A DNA stretch of 64,000 nucleotides, from positions 6,936,230 through 7,000,229 of the forward strand of contig CM030932.1 of assembly GCA_018136815.1 (NCBI GenBank), in the 5' to 3' direction. The position numbers and the translations under genes were made by a program. The stretch comes from Isochrysis galbana (lineage: Eukaryota > Haptophyta > Isochrysidales > Isochrysidaceae). Every line of letters begins with the position of its first letter. The first letter of the stretch is position 1. The notes beneath the pieces are model-generated. The model saw only the letters and a list, made by a program, of their open reading frames with translations, had not been told where the DNA came from and searched no databases. Positions 1 through 10,146 of the stretch are shown here, one piece after another.

Positions 1-8
1 AGCCGGGC

Positions 9-1208
9 ATGGAGGAGCTGTCCCACGGCGAGCCGGTCCAGATGCTCCCGCCCAGCTCGCCGCAGCCTCTCCCGATGGACCCACAACCCGACAGGCCAGA
101 GGCAGTGGAGGCACCCGCACCAATCCCCGGGCTTGCCGCACTTGCCACGCTCGCACCACCCTCGGCCGAGCAGCAAAAGGCGTCATATGACAGCCCACGC
201 GCCTCATACACCTCCGTCTACCGTGCCTCCTTCCCAACGGAGACTGACGCGGAACGCGCGACTCCAAGCGGATCGCCCATGGCGCGTTCGGTGTCAACGC
301 CCGAGGTACGGAACAATAGTAAGCCGAGGCCCTCGCCGCGTAGTCTCCATCGTAGCACACCATTTTGGGAGATCAAGGAGAAGGAACGATTGCGCCAAAG
401 GGAGGAGAGCGAGCGACAAAAGCAGGTAGAAGATGCCTCGAGCGAGCATGCACACGCGGGTGGCAGCTCGATAGCCGTGACTACGCAACCGCCATTGATT
501 CCCGAAGAATCGGAAGACATCCAGTCTCCGGTGCAGCGGCCGCCGCCCTCCAAATGCTCGCCGAGCATCGAAGTATTGCAAGATAAGTCCGTCAAGACAC
601 CTGCTAGGACTCCCCTCAATCTTAACACTGCCATGGTGCAGGAACAGCCGGGCCTCTCTGCGGACGACATGGCCAGCGGAAGCGCTTACGCACCGGTGCA
701 GGGCACTCCAGCGCACGTTTACATACCCAGTCGCTCACCCACATCATCTGGCTTCTTGTTGCCCACGACACCGATGCTCTTGGGTGACGACCGGGCAGCT
801 CATGCACGAGAGGCGACATCCCCGCCAGCTTTCACCAGCCGTGCCCACCACAACCAGGAGACCGAGCCAGATGCGGCGCTAGAGATCACGCCCCCTGAGG
901 GCGCCCCTATGACGACATCAAAGCAGCGCTCTGCCCCCGTCCTTTCGAGAGCGCCGCAGCACCTGCCGACGGTCGTGCGCGCTACAAGTCTTTTTGAGAA
1001 GTCCGAGGTTCTCCACGACGTCGATGTCCACAAGCTGATCTGCCAATTCGAGAGCATCTCCGCGAGCGCCAGTCCAGACAGAGCTGAGGATGCATTCAAA
1101 AGGCGCGATGTCCCTGGCCACAACGACGAGCGAAATGCATCTTGGATGGGTGGTTGGGTGTTCACAGCAATGCGTTGCGTCGCGTCACCTTCAGAGGAGT
1201 CGAATTGA
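9..1208 (+). CDS. Ser/Pro-rich disordered protein, C-terminal part
   Basis: A 399-residue open frame runs from the first bases of the window to a TGA at 1206-1208. The frame is also open over the first 8 bases, so the protein may start upstream and this is probably its C-terminal part. Composition is rich in Ser, Pro, Ala and Glu, with one short charged helix-like stretch around residues 120-140 (KEKERLRQREESERQKQ) and no hydrophobic segment. I recognise no domain. Low-complexity regulatory or scaffold proteins look like this, but no function can be assigned. The next gene is on the opposite strand, so the two are convergent. Confidence 0.55.
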   Translation: MEELSHGEPVQMLPPSSPQPLPMDPQPDRPEAVEAPAPIPGLAALATLAPPSAEQQKASYDSPRASYTSVYRASFPTETDAERATPSGSPMARSVSTPEVRNNSKPRPSPRSLHRSTPFWEIKEKERLRQREESERQKQVEDASSEHAHAGGSSIAVTTQPPLIPEESEDIQSPVQRPPPSKCSPSIEVLQDKSVKTPARTPLNLNTAMVQEQPGLSADDMASGSAYAPVQGTPAHVYIPSRSPTSSGFLLPTTPMLLGDDRAAHAREATSPPAFTSRAHHNQETEPDAALEITPPEGAPMTTSKQRSAPVLSRAPQHLPTVVRATSLFEKSEVLHDVDVHKLICQFESISASASPDRAEDAFKRRDVPGHNDERNASWMGGWVFTAMRCVASPSEESN

Positions 1209-2349
1209 GAGCTGAACCTCTCAACAACTCCGGCAGGTGAGCCCGATCACTGCCTGACGAACAAGGACTTCGCGTTCCTCGTCGGATCCATCGTATAAAG
1301 GAACACGAGCATGGGCATTCGCCTTGTCGGCGAGTTTTTTCGTCCATCGCATTGCGTGGACGTGCTCCGCTAGTGGTCCTTTCCAACAGCAACATCGCTC
1401 TGGGTAATAGAGAGCCGACAGCATGAGCGACCATTGCATCACAGCCAGCATGAGCAGCTCCGATCGTATGCCAAGACCCATCCACGAGGAGGAGGCTCAT
1501 AATGAGATCAGCTTTGCGCGTGAATGTACATGGTGGAGCAAGATGCGTGTTTCCCAGTACTAAGTTGAACTGCTGGTGTTGCATAACGAGGGGTTGTACG
1601 ACAAGGGCTGTGAGAGGAGTCCTTCTTTACTAGGGCTTAAGGGTGTGAGTTTGAGTTTGCGTATGGGCTGTTGAGCGCTTGTTTCCAGTAAATCCAGACG
1701 GACAAGAATGAAACGTTTGTATGGTCTAGTTTCGACGGACTGCGACTTTTGCGCTTGGCCCGTCGTAGTGCACGCGAGAGCTTGGGGGCCGCCCCCCGGC
1801 ATTCGGGGGGGGGGGGGGGCTGAGCCCTAAGGGGAGGGACGATGCGCGTCGGCACGCTCCATAGCAACCAGTAGTATAAACTTAGTTTTGAAATCGCATA
1901 TCATTAATCTTTATCGGACATGAATAGTGCTAATAAAAGGGCGTATCATGAAGGCATCCTCGAACATGTCAAGATTGAAACAAACGGTGAGGAAGGTTCC
2001 GGCAGCTGATGTAGTTGAAGCGAGAGCGACGTCTTGCACTCAACTCGATACGCAGCACGCGGCATCACAAGCAGCAGCGTTAGCCGTCAGCTAGTGAGAC
2101 CTTGCCTGCTTTGGTGACCGATTTGCACAGAAGGTCAGAGAACACAACAATAGCAGATTGCTGTGCAAGAAAGGCTCGCGCCACTACCTCCCTGGGAAAG
2201 ACTTCCGCAAGCCAAACGGGCCGATTGCGAAATTGGCGCACTCAGTTACCACATTCCGGGCTCGAGGGACGGTAGCGAGAAGTCGACAGGAGCGGTGACG
2301 CATGCACAAGCATATGGGCGCATGCACAAGCTTGGAAATGGCAGGAAGG
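1209..2349. other. Intergenic, between convergent genes
   Basis: This holds the 3' flanks of the two convergent genes. A run of G lies at about 1805-1820. The string TATAAACTTAGTT near 1875 matches, on the minus strand, the 5' end of the retroposon family described elsewhere. No convincing gene is seen. Confidence 0.5.
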
Positions 2350-3666
2350 TCATGTATACATGGCCGAGTGAAGAGAAGTGCCTGGTCTAGGTAGAGGATA
2401 GTCTTGCCAAGATCGCGACGTACTGTCACTCTCCTTCTCCTCCCGCTCAGCGCGGGTGGGCAACTTCGCGCGGCAAGTAGGGCACGTATGTTGCTTTGAA
2501 AGCCACACCCTGAGGCACTCAGTGTGAAAGAGGTGCGAGCAGGGCAGTTTGACGGCAAGCGTGGAGGCCACAAGCTCCTCCATACACACCGCACAAGACG
2601 TGCGGTGGTCGCGGCAGATTGCATGGGCTACGAGCTCCGACGAAGGCTCGTCACGACGAGCATCTGTGGTACGGTTCGTAAAGACGAGGTTCCGGCTTGT
2701 CGTGCAGGTATCGTTGCTATTATCGCATGGGGCGGCAACGTCAGGGATGCTTTGGGCTGCCTCATTTTGACTCATGGCACTTCGCGTGGTGATGCCACGA
2801 ATGTGTAGCTTGAGCATCTCACCGTCCTCTTGCGAGATCATCAGAGAGGGTAGCACGACATCGCCGCCTGCCATGACGGTGTCAGACATGGAGAAGGGCC
2901 ACACGCCACCCGTTTGCACGACGATGCACGCAAGCGCGCCTGTCGCTTGCACCCGACGCACCTTATCCACAAATGAGCACCCGCCGCGCCAACTCACAAC
3001 AATCTTCCCCTTACACTCATTGGGATTTCGCAGGTCGCTCGCAGCATCAAGCGGGTCTGCTAGAACGAGTGAGCCAGTCACCCCAGATGGGAGATCGGCC
3101 AGATGCGTCCCAAAGGAGCTGGCAGTACCTCGCAACTCGAAGGACTCTGCGTCGCTCAGCACAGCTCTCCCTTCAGAGCGGGAGCTTATGTGACTGTTCG
3201 AGCAATTCTTCTCGCTAGCAGCGCTCTCTGCGGCGAGTCTCGCGCGGGCCTCGGCAGCTGACGCCGCGTTCTGGCCGGGCGTCTTCTGCCCTGTCACCCG
3301 AATGAGGACGTGCGGCTCTATCTTTACCGTGGGCATCTCGTCAAGCAATGCCTCATCTGCAGGGCTTGCTTCCGGGTGGACGCTGCCAACGAGATCCTCA
3401 ATCAAGTCCGGATGGACGATTCGCTGGAGCAGCGCTGGGACGAGCGTCTCTAGACTCTCCACGCCGGCCTGCTCGGGAGTCCCCGCCTCGTTCGACACGT
3501 GCTCAGCGCTGTGCGCTGCCACCCTTGCAGATCGCTGCGCTGTGCGGACGGAGGCGCCGCAGTGCGGGCACGCCATCGCGCTGCCGAGCGGGCCGAATCC
3601 GCATTCGTCGCAGAGGATCCTCGTCTGGTGAACGGTGTGCATATACGCGGGCCCGAAATCTCCCAT
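2350..3666 (-). CDS. PA-domain RING-H2 finger protein (probable E3 ubiquitin ligase)
   Basis: This encodes 438 residues. The start at 3666 was chosen because the frame upstream to 3918 is low-complexity Arg/Pro sequence, while from 3666 a zinc-ribbon-like module begins at once (C19, C22, C33, C36). A protease-associated (PA) domain spans about residues 182-291. A RING-H2 finger at about 358-400 has spacing C-x2-C-x14-C-x-H-x2-H-x2-C-x10-C-x2-C, the pattern of E2-binding ubiquitin ligases. PA-RING proteins such as RNF13 and plant RMR proteins usually have a membrane segment between the two domains. None is visible here, so this is a soluble variant or an exon carrying the segment is missing. 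The substrate cannot be inferred. Confidence 0.85.
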   Translation of the reverse strand: MGDFGPAYMHTVHQTRILCDECGFGPLGSAMACPHCGASVRTAQRSARVAAHSAEHVSNEAGTPEQAGVESLETLVPALLQRIVHPDLIEDLVGSVHPEASPADEALLDEMPTVKIEPHVLIRVTGQKTPGQNAASAAEARARLAAESAASEKNCSNSHISSRSEGRAVLSDAESFELRGTASSFGTHLADLPSGVTGSLVLADPLDAASDLRNPNECKGKIVVSWRGGCSFVDKVRRVQATGALACIVVQTGGVWPFSMSDTVMAGGDVVLPSLMISQEDGEMLKLHIRGITTRSAMSQNEAAQSIPDVAAPCDNSNDTCTTSRNLVFTNRTTDARRDEPSSELVAHAICRDHRTSCAVCMEELVASTLAVKLPCSHLFHTECLRVWLSKQHTCPTCRAKLPTRAEREEKESDSTSRSWQDYPLPRPGTSLHSAMYT

Positions 3667-4317
3667 CGGACAGGGATGGGGGGCAAGGGGGAGGGAGGGG
3701 GGAGGGGGAAGGGCCGGAAAGGGGTGGTGGCGGCGGGAGTGAGCGCCGTCTCGGCGCTCTCCCCTCGTTGTCCCGCCTCTCTCCTTCGCTCTCCCTCCTT
3801 GCCCACCGTCCTTTACATAACACCGAGAAATTAAGAATTGAATGAGGGTGATCGGGGCGGCATTAACCGCGACCAACGATGGCAAGAGCAAGACCTGCAG
3901 GGAGTCAGTCACGCGCATCCAACTACCATGATGTTAGAACTTAAAGCGTCGTAGGACATCTTGTTAGCTAGGAGCATCCCCAGCCACATGCACCGGACGA
4001 GCCATGCGCCCCCCATCGCGGGGGAGGCGCTCCGTTGTCGATGAGGGCTAAGGTTATACTCGCACAACAATAACAATAAAATCTGACGCATTGATAGAGA
4101 GCACTTTATTCATGTATTCGTACAGCACACACGCGTCAGAGTTTTATAGTATTATAGTTATGGTAGTATAAAACTTCAGTGCTGTGGGTCTGTACCCTAC
4201 GACGGGACCCTGAGGACTCCTGAATTCTTGGACATGCCGCACACCCACATCCCACACCCCCAGATGAAACGATGAAACTGAAACTGAAAAATTTTAAATT
4301 TCATTATTATTATTATC

Positions 4318-4500
4318 ATTAAATATTCTCATTCTCGTCGCGCACACGACTCTAGCCAACTCACTACTTTCACGCAAGCGTTCTATCTACGTTCTACACC
4401 TCCACTCCCCCGGCCCTTTCCCCCACCTGCCATCAGGCAACTCCCCCCGTGCACTACTAAGGGGGTAGGGGTAGGGGTTAAGGGCTTAGGTATGTATGGT
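4318..4500 (-). repeat. Dispersed retroposon 3'-part copy (minus)
   Basis: Read on the minus strand this has the same order of blocks as the 3' part of the element at 41292-42046: CTAAGCCCTT, then TAGTAGTGCACGGGGGGAG, CCTGATGGC, AAAGGGCCGGG, a GTGTAGAA box, and an AT-rich end. It is a diverged, 5'-truncated copy. Confidence 0.7.
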
Positions 4501-4535
4501 CCGGTGGCCGGTGGCCGGTGGCCGGTGGCCGGTGG
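4501..4535 (+). repeat. CCGGTGG heptamer tandem repeat
   Basis: Five head-to-tail copies of the 7-mer CCGGTGG are followed by one degenerate unit and a poly-C run at about 4549-4566. Confidence 0.9.
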
Positions 4536-4854
4536 GCGGTGACCGCCCCCCCCCCCCCCCCCCCCCGGTGATCTAGTTCCCCCGTTCCTCCTACCTCCTC
4601 CCATGCCCGACCGGACACCTTATTACACCTTAAGAGCACTCTTGGCATCAGATGCATCGGCAGCAATTTTAGCCGCATGGGAGGCCGTAGACCGTAGACC
4701 ATCCCACATGACCCCCCCACACCCACACCACGCTTCATCGATCATCGATTCAGCCATGCGACTGAACGAGAAGGACTAAATATATACCACTCCCACTACC
4801 ACTACCACTACTTCTACTTACTACTCTACTGCTCTAGGAGAGCTCTCGAGTAGA

Positions 4855-4868
4855 GTAGAGTACTCTAC
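4855..4868. promoter_or_regulatory. Perfect palindrome GTAGAGTACTCTAC
   Basis: This 14-bp perfect palindrome lies about 420 bp upstream of the membrane-protein start at 5290. Closely related TAGAGTAC strings occur upstream of MSH5, the bestrophin gene and the P-loop kinase, and a GAGTACTC string lies upstream of PSMD5. A promoter role is inferred only from this recurrence. Confidence 0.35.
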
Positions 4869-5289
4869 CACATCTTTAGACTTTAGGAGTACTCACTCTA
4901 CTCTAGCTCTAGAGGCTAGAGCTTCGCAACGGGCAACGGAGGTGGTAAGGGCTTGAGCGGTGCGGGGCGCGCGCGGCGGAGAGAGAAGAGAGAGGGAGGC
5001 TACTGGCGCTTCCCCCCCCGCGGGGGGGAGGGTGGAACTGGCTCGTTGCTCGTAGGGCTAATAATAAAAGTAGAAGTAGTTGCTCCCTCTTTCTTACTCT
5101 TGTTTTTTCATCTCCGGTCTCTTGCGTGCCCCCTCGCTGCTCCGTCGCCGTTCACTAGCGCGAACTAAAGCCCGCTGGTGATAGAAGCGGCAGCCTCTAG
5201 TCCGCAGCAGAAGTAGAAGATCATCGCGGGAGTACGCTCCGCCCGCCGGTTCACGACGGCGCCACCGCCGGTGGCGCCGTCCGGCGCCG

Positions 5290-6219
5290 ATGCTGCACGC
5301 GGACAAGGAGGCGCTTGAGATGGGGCTGAAGGTGTCGCTGCTCGAGATCCGGGAGAGGGAACTCAGCCTCTACGTGAAATGCTTCCGTAACATTGGCACC
5401 ATGGCCGGTGTCTTTGCCGGCTTTGCGCTGCAGGGCGCGTGCCTTTCATCGTATTTCTTCCCACCTGACTCGTCAGAGGGGATGCGCATGCTTTACCTGG
5501 TTACAACCACGATTGCGATGGATTTGAATGTCGCCGCGCTTTTTGCAGCCACCAGTTGTGCAGCGCTAGGACCAGGGCTAGCGCTTCGTGGACCTGATGG
5601 CTCCATGGAGCGCGCCGTGGAAGCCCTTGCCCTGGAGTATCGGCTCACATTCCTGACCTTCTGCCTGGGAATCTCCGCGCTATACATCTCTGCTGCAATA
5701 TTCATCATTGTATTGATGAATTGGCTGGTTATGACGGTTCTTCTCGTCATCATCCTCATCTCGATGCGGTACACCTTGTTTGTGTGTGCACGGATCTACA
5801 AGAAGTTCAGACTCCCAGCTGACCTTGCAGTTGGAGGTAATTTCCACGACGATGGGAGCATTGGGACTTCAGTGAGCCGTGCTATGGGTCGCCGTGCCGA
5901 GAGGCTGGAACAGCTATCTCAGCGCGCCTGGCTGAGCGAATGGCCGAGACGCCAGTGGTTGGAATTGCATATCTTGTTCGATGACTTTATCGGCATCTCT
6001 GCCGACGTCTACGAGAAACGGTACCAATCTGTGGCTCAACGACCTGATCGCTGGTATCATGGCACTGTCACGTCCATCCTCAGACATTTGGAAATGCCCT
6101 CGCACAAAACTCCAGGAGTGCGCAGTGGTGTCAGGTTTGCCCGCGTCGATGACGGCAATGGGACAGATGATGAAGATAGGTCGGACTACATGTGTGGTGG
6201 CGGCCCGTGCAATAGATAG
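5290..6219 (+). CDS. Four-helix membrane protein, Orai-like layout
   Basis: This 309-residue protein has four hydrophobic segments at about 35-56, 67-94, 118-140 and 143-165, a basic/acidic N-terminal helix (residues 18-33) and a hydrophilic C-terminal tail of about 145 residues. Helix number, spacing and the phrase GxFAGFAL at the first helix recall the Orai calcium-channel fold (known family: first helix lines the pore with a glutamate). At the position equivalent to the Orai selectivity glutamate I place Leu52, with Gln48 one turn earlier, so it would not be a canonical calcium filter. It could also be an unrelated four-helix protein. The start is the first Met of the frame. Confidence 0.6.
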   Translation: MLHADKEALEMGLKVSLLEIRERELSLYVKCFRNIGTMAGVFAGFALQGACLSSYFFPPDSSEGMRMLYLVTTTIAMDLNVAALFAATSCAALGPGLALRGPDGSMERAVEALALEYRLTFLTFCLGISALYISAAIFIIVLMNWLVMTVLLVIILISMRYTLFVCARIYKKFRLPADLAVGGNFHDDGSIGTSVSRAMGRRAERLEQLSQRAWLSEWPRRQWLELHILFDDFIGISADVYEKRYQSVAQRPDRWYHGTVTSILRHLEMPSHKTPGVRSGVRFARVDDGNGTDDEDRSDYMCGGGPCNR

Positions 6220-7016
6220 CAGCAAGACAACCGCCGTTGTGATGACCGGCTCCGGACATGTAATGCACAGTTCACATAGACCAGCAGCCTCACTTTTAAC
6301 AATGTCGAAGCTGAGAGTCGTCTAATATCCTGAGTGCGATCAGGGACATTGTCAGTGGGGATGGAGTTGTACTACCAATGGTTCTACGAGCTACGAAGCC
6401 GAACTAAGTTATACTTGGTTCACCCATTGGGGGGCACGAGCCCTGCCCCCTCTCCACTCCTTTCCTGCTGTGGGGGAGGAACCAGCCACCCTCCATGGCA
6501 CGCCACGGGCAGAATGCTTTGCTGACCTACTCTCTTCCTTGCAGTCACGCCTGTGGCCCGTCACGGCCAGCCCATTGCCCATTGCAATGCCATTGCTCAG
6601 CAAATTGCAAGTTGCTCCAACCCCTCCCCCCCCTGGTCGATAGACAGACAGGTACAGTGTGGGGCCCCCTGGAGCGCGGGAGAGCCAGCGAGAGAGAGGC
6701 AGGGGAGGCCCAGGGCCCAGACCCAGCCTCCTCTGTGTCCACAGTGTGAGAAAAAATCCCGCTACCGCTAGGTGACAAGTGACAATAAGGCCCCCCCGCT
6801 GTTGGGAGGCCCCCGGCGGCTAACTCCCCGGCCCCCGGGAAAGGGGCGGTACGGGCCTCCTCGCCCGACCCCCGTTTCCGGGCGGCACTCGTATCCGATA
6901 CGTCTCGCACTTCTTTCCAAAGAATATACACGGGTGTTTTCATGTGATATTGCTGTGCGATCTCCCCAAGTAAGCGACGGGTTGGCCCCGTCGCCTACCT
7001 GCTGGCTGCTGGAGGG
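6220..7016. other. Intergenic containing a retroposon copy
   Basis: The 3' flank of the membrane-protein gene is followed by a retroposon copy (6401-6760) and about 250 bp of GC-rich sequence in which I see no gene. Confidence 0.5.
6401..6760 (+). mobile_element. GC-rich retroposon, 5' part
   Basis: It begins with AACTAAGTTATACTTGGTTC, a diverged form of the family's 5' hairpin, then shows the boxes GGGGGGCACGAGCCC, CTCCACTCCT, GTGGGGGAGGAACCA and the AGACAGGTACAGTG region shared with 30395-31015 and 41292-42046. The 3' end is not recognisable and no target duplication was found. Confidence 0.7.
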
Positions 7017-7334
7017 ATGAGGGCCGACGAGTACGTCGAGTGCCCCGTCTGCGGGCTCTTCTGCACCGCTGAGGTGCTTGCGCATTGTGAGAGCTCGGCT
7101 GGCGCCGGCGACGACGCGGGCGACGCGGTCTTCTGCCCGCAGTGCGGCCAAGGCCGCCCGCCGGACAGCGACGCTGAGGGAGAGAACGACAACAGCGGAG
7201 AGGAGGCGGAGTCGGACGAGAGCGTCGAGGGCGAGGACGGTGGCAGCGGCGAGGCGACCGACATGGAAATGTCGAAATGTCGGATGCTGAGGGCGCGGGC
7301 GATCACACGTCTGCCGCGGGGAGGGTGGGAGTAG
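7017..7334 (+). CDS. Small acidic zinc-binding-type protein, hypothetical
   Basis: An open frame of 105 residues. The first 45 carry two Cys pairs: C9-x2-C12 followed by a His-Cys pair about 11 residues on, and a later C-x2-C (FCPQCGQG). The rest is an acidic Glu/Asp/Ser tail. This could be a small zinc-ribbon or UBZ-like protein, or the first exon of a longer gene. I recognise no family, and codon-level support is weak. Confidence 0.35.
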   Translation: MRADEYVECPVCGLFCTAEVLAHCESSAGAGDDAGDAVFCPQCGQGRPPDSDAEGENDNSGEEAESDESVEGEDGGSGEATDMEMSKCRMLRARAITRLPRGGWE

Positions 7335-8149
7335 GAGCTGGCCGGAGCTGCCATCACCCCCCTCGTCCCTCGTCTTCATCTTCCACCACCTGCCGGGTCC
7401 GTGTCCGCTTCTTGGCGGCCGACCGGCCTGCGGGCGCCATCGCGCCCCACTCCCACTCAGCACCCCACGCGCGCCGCGGCTCCAAATTTCGATTTATTTC
7501 GTTCAAAAATGTTGGTTTCTATGTGGCCCCCAGACTTAGAATCGTCGAAACTCTTGCCGGGGCCAATAACTCGCTGTCTCCCTGCTTCGCATTCGCGTAA
7601 TCAGTCGAAGGCTCAAGGCTGGTGGAGGTGGAGGCCGCTTCTCGTCAGTTTGTAGGACGCCTGACTTTGAGCCGCCAAGTATTGGTGATCTGAGGTTTTT
7701 CTCTTCCTTCCACGACAGGCGACAGGCGACGACCCCTCACTTCACATTTCACCCTAGGTAGAGAAATGAAGGAGACGCCGAGACTCTAGGTGTTGAATGA
7801 CGGGCACTCGAATCGCAATCGCGGGAGGCAAGCGTTTGGGTTTGGACGGATCTCCTTCAACTTGCACCCATCGCTGACTGTCTCGGCTTCGTCGGCGGCA
7901 CGTGGTTCCCGTGTCCTCCCGCCGAGATACCATGCTCGCTCACTTGGATGCTCGATTACATTCGAAGATATTTCGCCTCTTTCAGGCGCGACACCTCTCT
8001 CTTTTGCTGCTCCTCTCCGCTGAGTAGGCACAGGCGAACAACAGCCGCAAGGATACAGGGATTGGGGGTTGGGCGGCGTGCGCCCTGCTCCGTGCTCTCG
8101 CCCTCCTTTCGTCAAACCTGTGGCCCCTAGCCAATCCATTCGGCCGCTG
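7335..8149. other. Intergenic, nothing recognised
   Basis: Mixed-composition sequence. Several short open frames on both strands lack recognisable motifs. I see no repeat copy here. Confidence 0.4.
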
Positions 8150-8377
8150 ATGTCCGCCCCATACTCACCACACGTCGGGCAGATGGAGCCAGCCACGACG
8201 AGACAGACAAGTTGCGTCACACAGAGCTTCGTCAGCCCTTTCGACCAGGCTCGCACGCCCCTCACCCCACGTGATGTTGCATCTCGTTACCTAAGCGCGC
8301 CAGAGACAAAGAGCAAGAAGCGTTTCGATAGTGCCGATTACTTCCTCAAATTTAAGCCGTTCAAACGACGGGAATAG
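8150..8377 (+). CDS. Short protein with endosulfine-like FDSADY motif
   Basis: A 75-residue frame ending in TAG. Near its C-terminus it reads KKRFDSADYFLKF. The string FDSGDY/FDSADY is the signature of endosulfine/ARPP-19/Igo proteins, in which the Ser is phosphorylated by Greatwall kinase and the protein then inhibits PP2A-B55 (known for that family). Family members are about 100-120 residues with the motif near the middle. Here only 12 residues follow, so the real gene may have further exons, or the match is chance. The frame stays open upstream to 8069. Confidence 0.35.
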   Translation: MSAPYSPHVGQMEPATTRQTSCVTQSFVSPFDQARTPLTPRDVASRYLSAPETKSKKRFDSADYFLKFKPFKRRE

Positions 8378-10014
8378 GGGGCCACTGCTTAGTGTAATCG
8401 ATTCGGTCTAGTGGCGACTGAGGAGCGATGGATGGAAGCGCACCATCATTGGAACCGATGCAGCTCGATCCCAGCTTCATGATATTATACACCTGGGCTC
8501 GGCGACGCTAGCTCTCAACGCTGCAATGACGAAGGCATCTGGGCTTTCCAAACATCTCTCTATAAGGAGGTCACCATCAATGTACGCGTTCCACCGTCTG
8601 CGCCATAGTGGCGCCCGAATGTTTGAGTCGCCAAAATCCTAAAGTGCATATCTTCGCCTTGTGTGGTGTTGCGCAGAACCCTCGCACGGGAGCCTGCATC
8701 ATTTGTACGGCCCTTTCTTATCCCTTGTGCACCGATTTATCACAAGCTCTCATGAGATTACCTTTCCGTTTTTGTTTGCATGTGGCATGACTTCGCATGG
8801 CATGCTTGGCGTGCAGTTTGCAGCGGCGTTTCTTGCCGTGGATTATTGAATGTATGGTGTTCTGCGTGCCATCATTTGTAGTTGGGAGAATTTGAGTGTG
8901 GGATCGGCAGGTGCGTTGGCCAGCTCAAGCCAGTCGGTTCGTTCTTGATTTCATCCGGTACGTGCTCGTTCTCATTCGCGTCGTACAATTATTCTTGCTC
9001 GCACTTTGTCGTTCTGTATGAGATCTGTTCTGAGATCAAGTAGGCGCGTGTGATGTGAGAAAATGGTTCACGCCGCTACGCTATCCCAGACTTATTCTGC
9101 ATCCTTGAAAAAAGGCCTCCAACAACTCATCACCGCCGGTCGTAAGTCGTAAACTAGGGCGGTCAAACAGGGCTTTTTAACTATAACTACTAAAAAACCT
9201 TTTAATATTCTCGCCTCTACCTACTGTAGCCACGCCCATTTCCCTTCATCTCCCTCACTTCCCGCCTTGCGGCAACTCCCCTCGTGCTCTACTAAGTAAG
9301 GGGCCCAGGTTGTGGGCGGTTGTGGGGGGGCTGGGTTGGGCGAGGTGCACCGGCCCCCAGTGGAATGTTCCCGTCTTCCTCCTGTGCCGCCGGGTGGCCC
9401 GTCTCTTTTGTATTGTAGCGCGGGTGCCTCGGTGTTGATGGGTTGTCCCTTCGCTCGTGACATTTTTGCTTTCGCGGAGGGATTGTGCAGGGAGGGAGGC
9501 GCGCCTCGACTTCAGGCGAGCCTCTCGGCAGCAGGCTTTCGCCACAAGGCCGAGGTTGGTGCTCATTTTTAGCCTACCCTTGCCGTCTTCTGTAAAGATG
9601 GGCGTGCTGAGCTCTAGCGGGGTTTTGGGTTTAGGATTTCTTCCTTGGACCGTTGTGGGAGTGCACACTCGACTGCGGGTCTGCGGGTGTTCAGTGCGGG
9701 GCAAGGCCCCTTACCAGGGTGGTGAACCTGATTAACGATTAACGTAGCTTCTTTCTAGTATGGGTATATAGTGATATTCGTATGACTCGAATTCTACTCT
9801 GTAGAAATCTCTTATTATATATCTCCACGCTGTCATGTGTAAAGAGTTTACAAGCTGTCGGGGGTATTCGTTTCCGGATAGGCGCATATAGTCTATCTGG
9901 ACGACCCGCATCGCGCATCGCGTCTTTCGCACGAAACGTTGATAAAAAAATGGACATACGGGTAAATATGCCGTCTAAACGACTTTTGATTGCCCTCGTT
10001 GTGGTCGTGTCACC
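8378..10014. other. Intergenic with two repeat pieces
   Basis: From 8378 to about 9150 nothing is recognised. A plus-strand copy of TAGGGCGGTCAAACAG lies near 9157. It is followed by a minus-strand retroposon 3' part (9180-9316) and GC-rich sequence to 9735, then unusually AT-rich sequence (9735-10010). No clear gene is present. Confidence 0.45.
9180..9316 (-). repeat. Dispersed retroposon 3'-part copy (minus)
   Basis: On the minus strand this shows the block order ACTTAGTAGAGCACGAGGGG, TTGCCGCAAGG and a trailing TATTAAAAGGTTTTT end, matching the 3' part of the retroposon family (compare 26985-27125). It is truncated. Confidence 0.6.
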
Positions 10015-10146
10015 ATGGTCGTCGTCACCGTCATGGTATTGGTACTCATGAAGAAGCAGCCAGACAGATGTAAGGATGTGGATGGAGAGTGTGCAAACGA
10101 TGGAGACTGTTGTCACGATCTAATGAGCCTCAGCCGGAGATCATAA
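10015..10146 (+). CDS. Candidate 43-residue Cys-rich microprotein
   Basis: A short frame encodes a hydrophobic segment (residues 1-12, Val/Met/Leu) and then a Cys cluster with spacing C-x6-C-x5-C-C. That is the first half of an inhibitor-knot-type cysteine pattern, but the second half is absent because the frame runs into the 25-bp inverted repeat and ends. It may be a truncated secreted peptide gene or chance. I have no homology evidence. Confidence 0.2.
   Translation: MVVVTVMVLVLMKKQPDRCKDVDGECANDGDCCHDLMSLSRRS

Larger units (their letters stand above)
3667..5289. other. Intergenic: purine tract, repeats, palindromic promoter-like block
   Basis: This lies between two divergently transcribed genes. 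From the left it holds a GC-rich block (3670-3790), ordinary sequence to about 4260, a minus-strand copy of the dispersed repeat tail (about 4318-4500), a CCGGTGG heptamer array, a poly-C run (4549-4566), then TAC- and TAG-rich sequence with a perfect palindrome at 4855-4868. No gene is seen. Confidence 0.6.

Noticed and set aside
3667-3918. N-terminal extension of the RING protein
   Set aside because: The extension is low-complexity and the conserved zinc-ribbon starts right after the Met at 3666.
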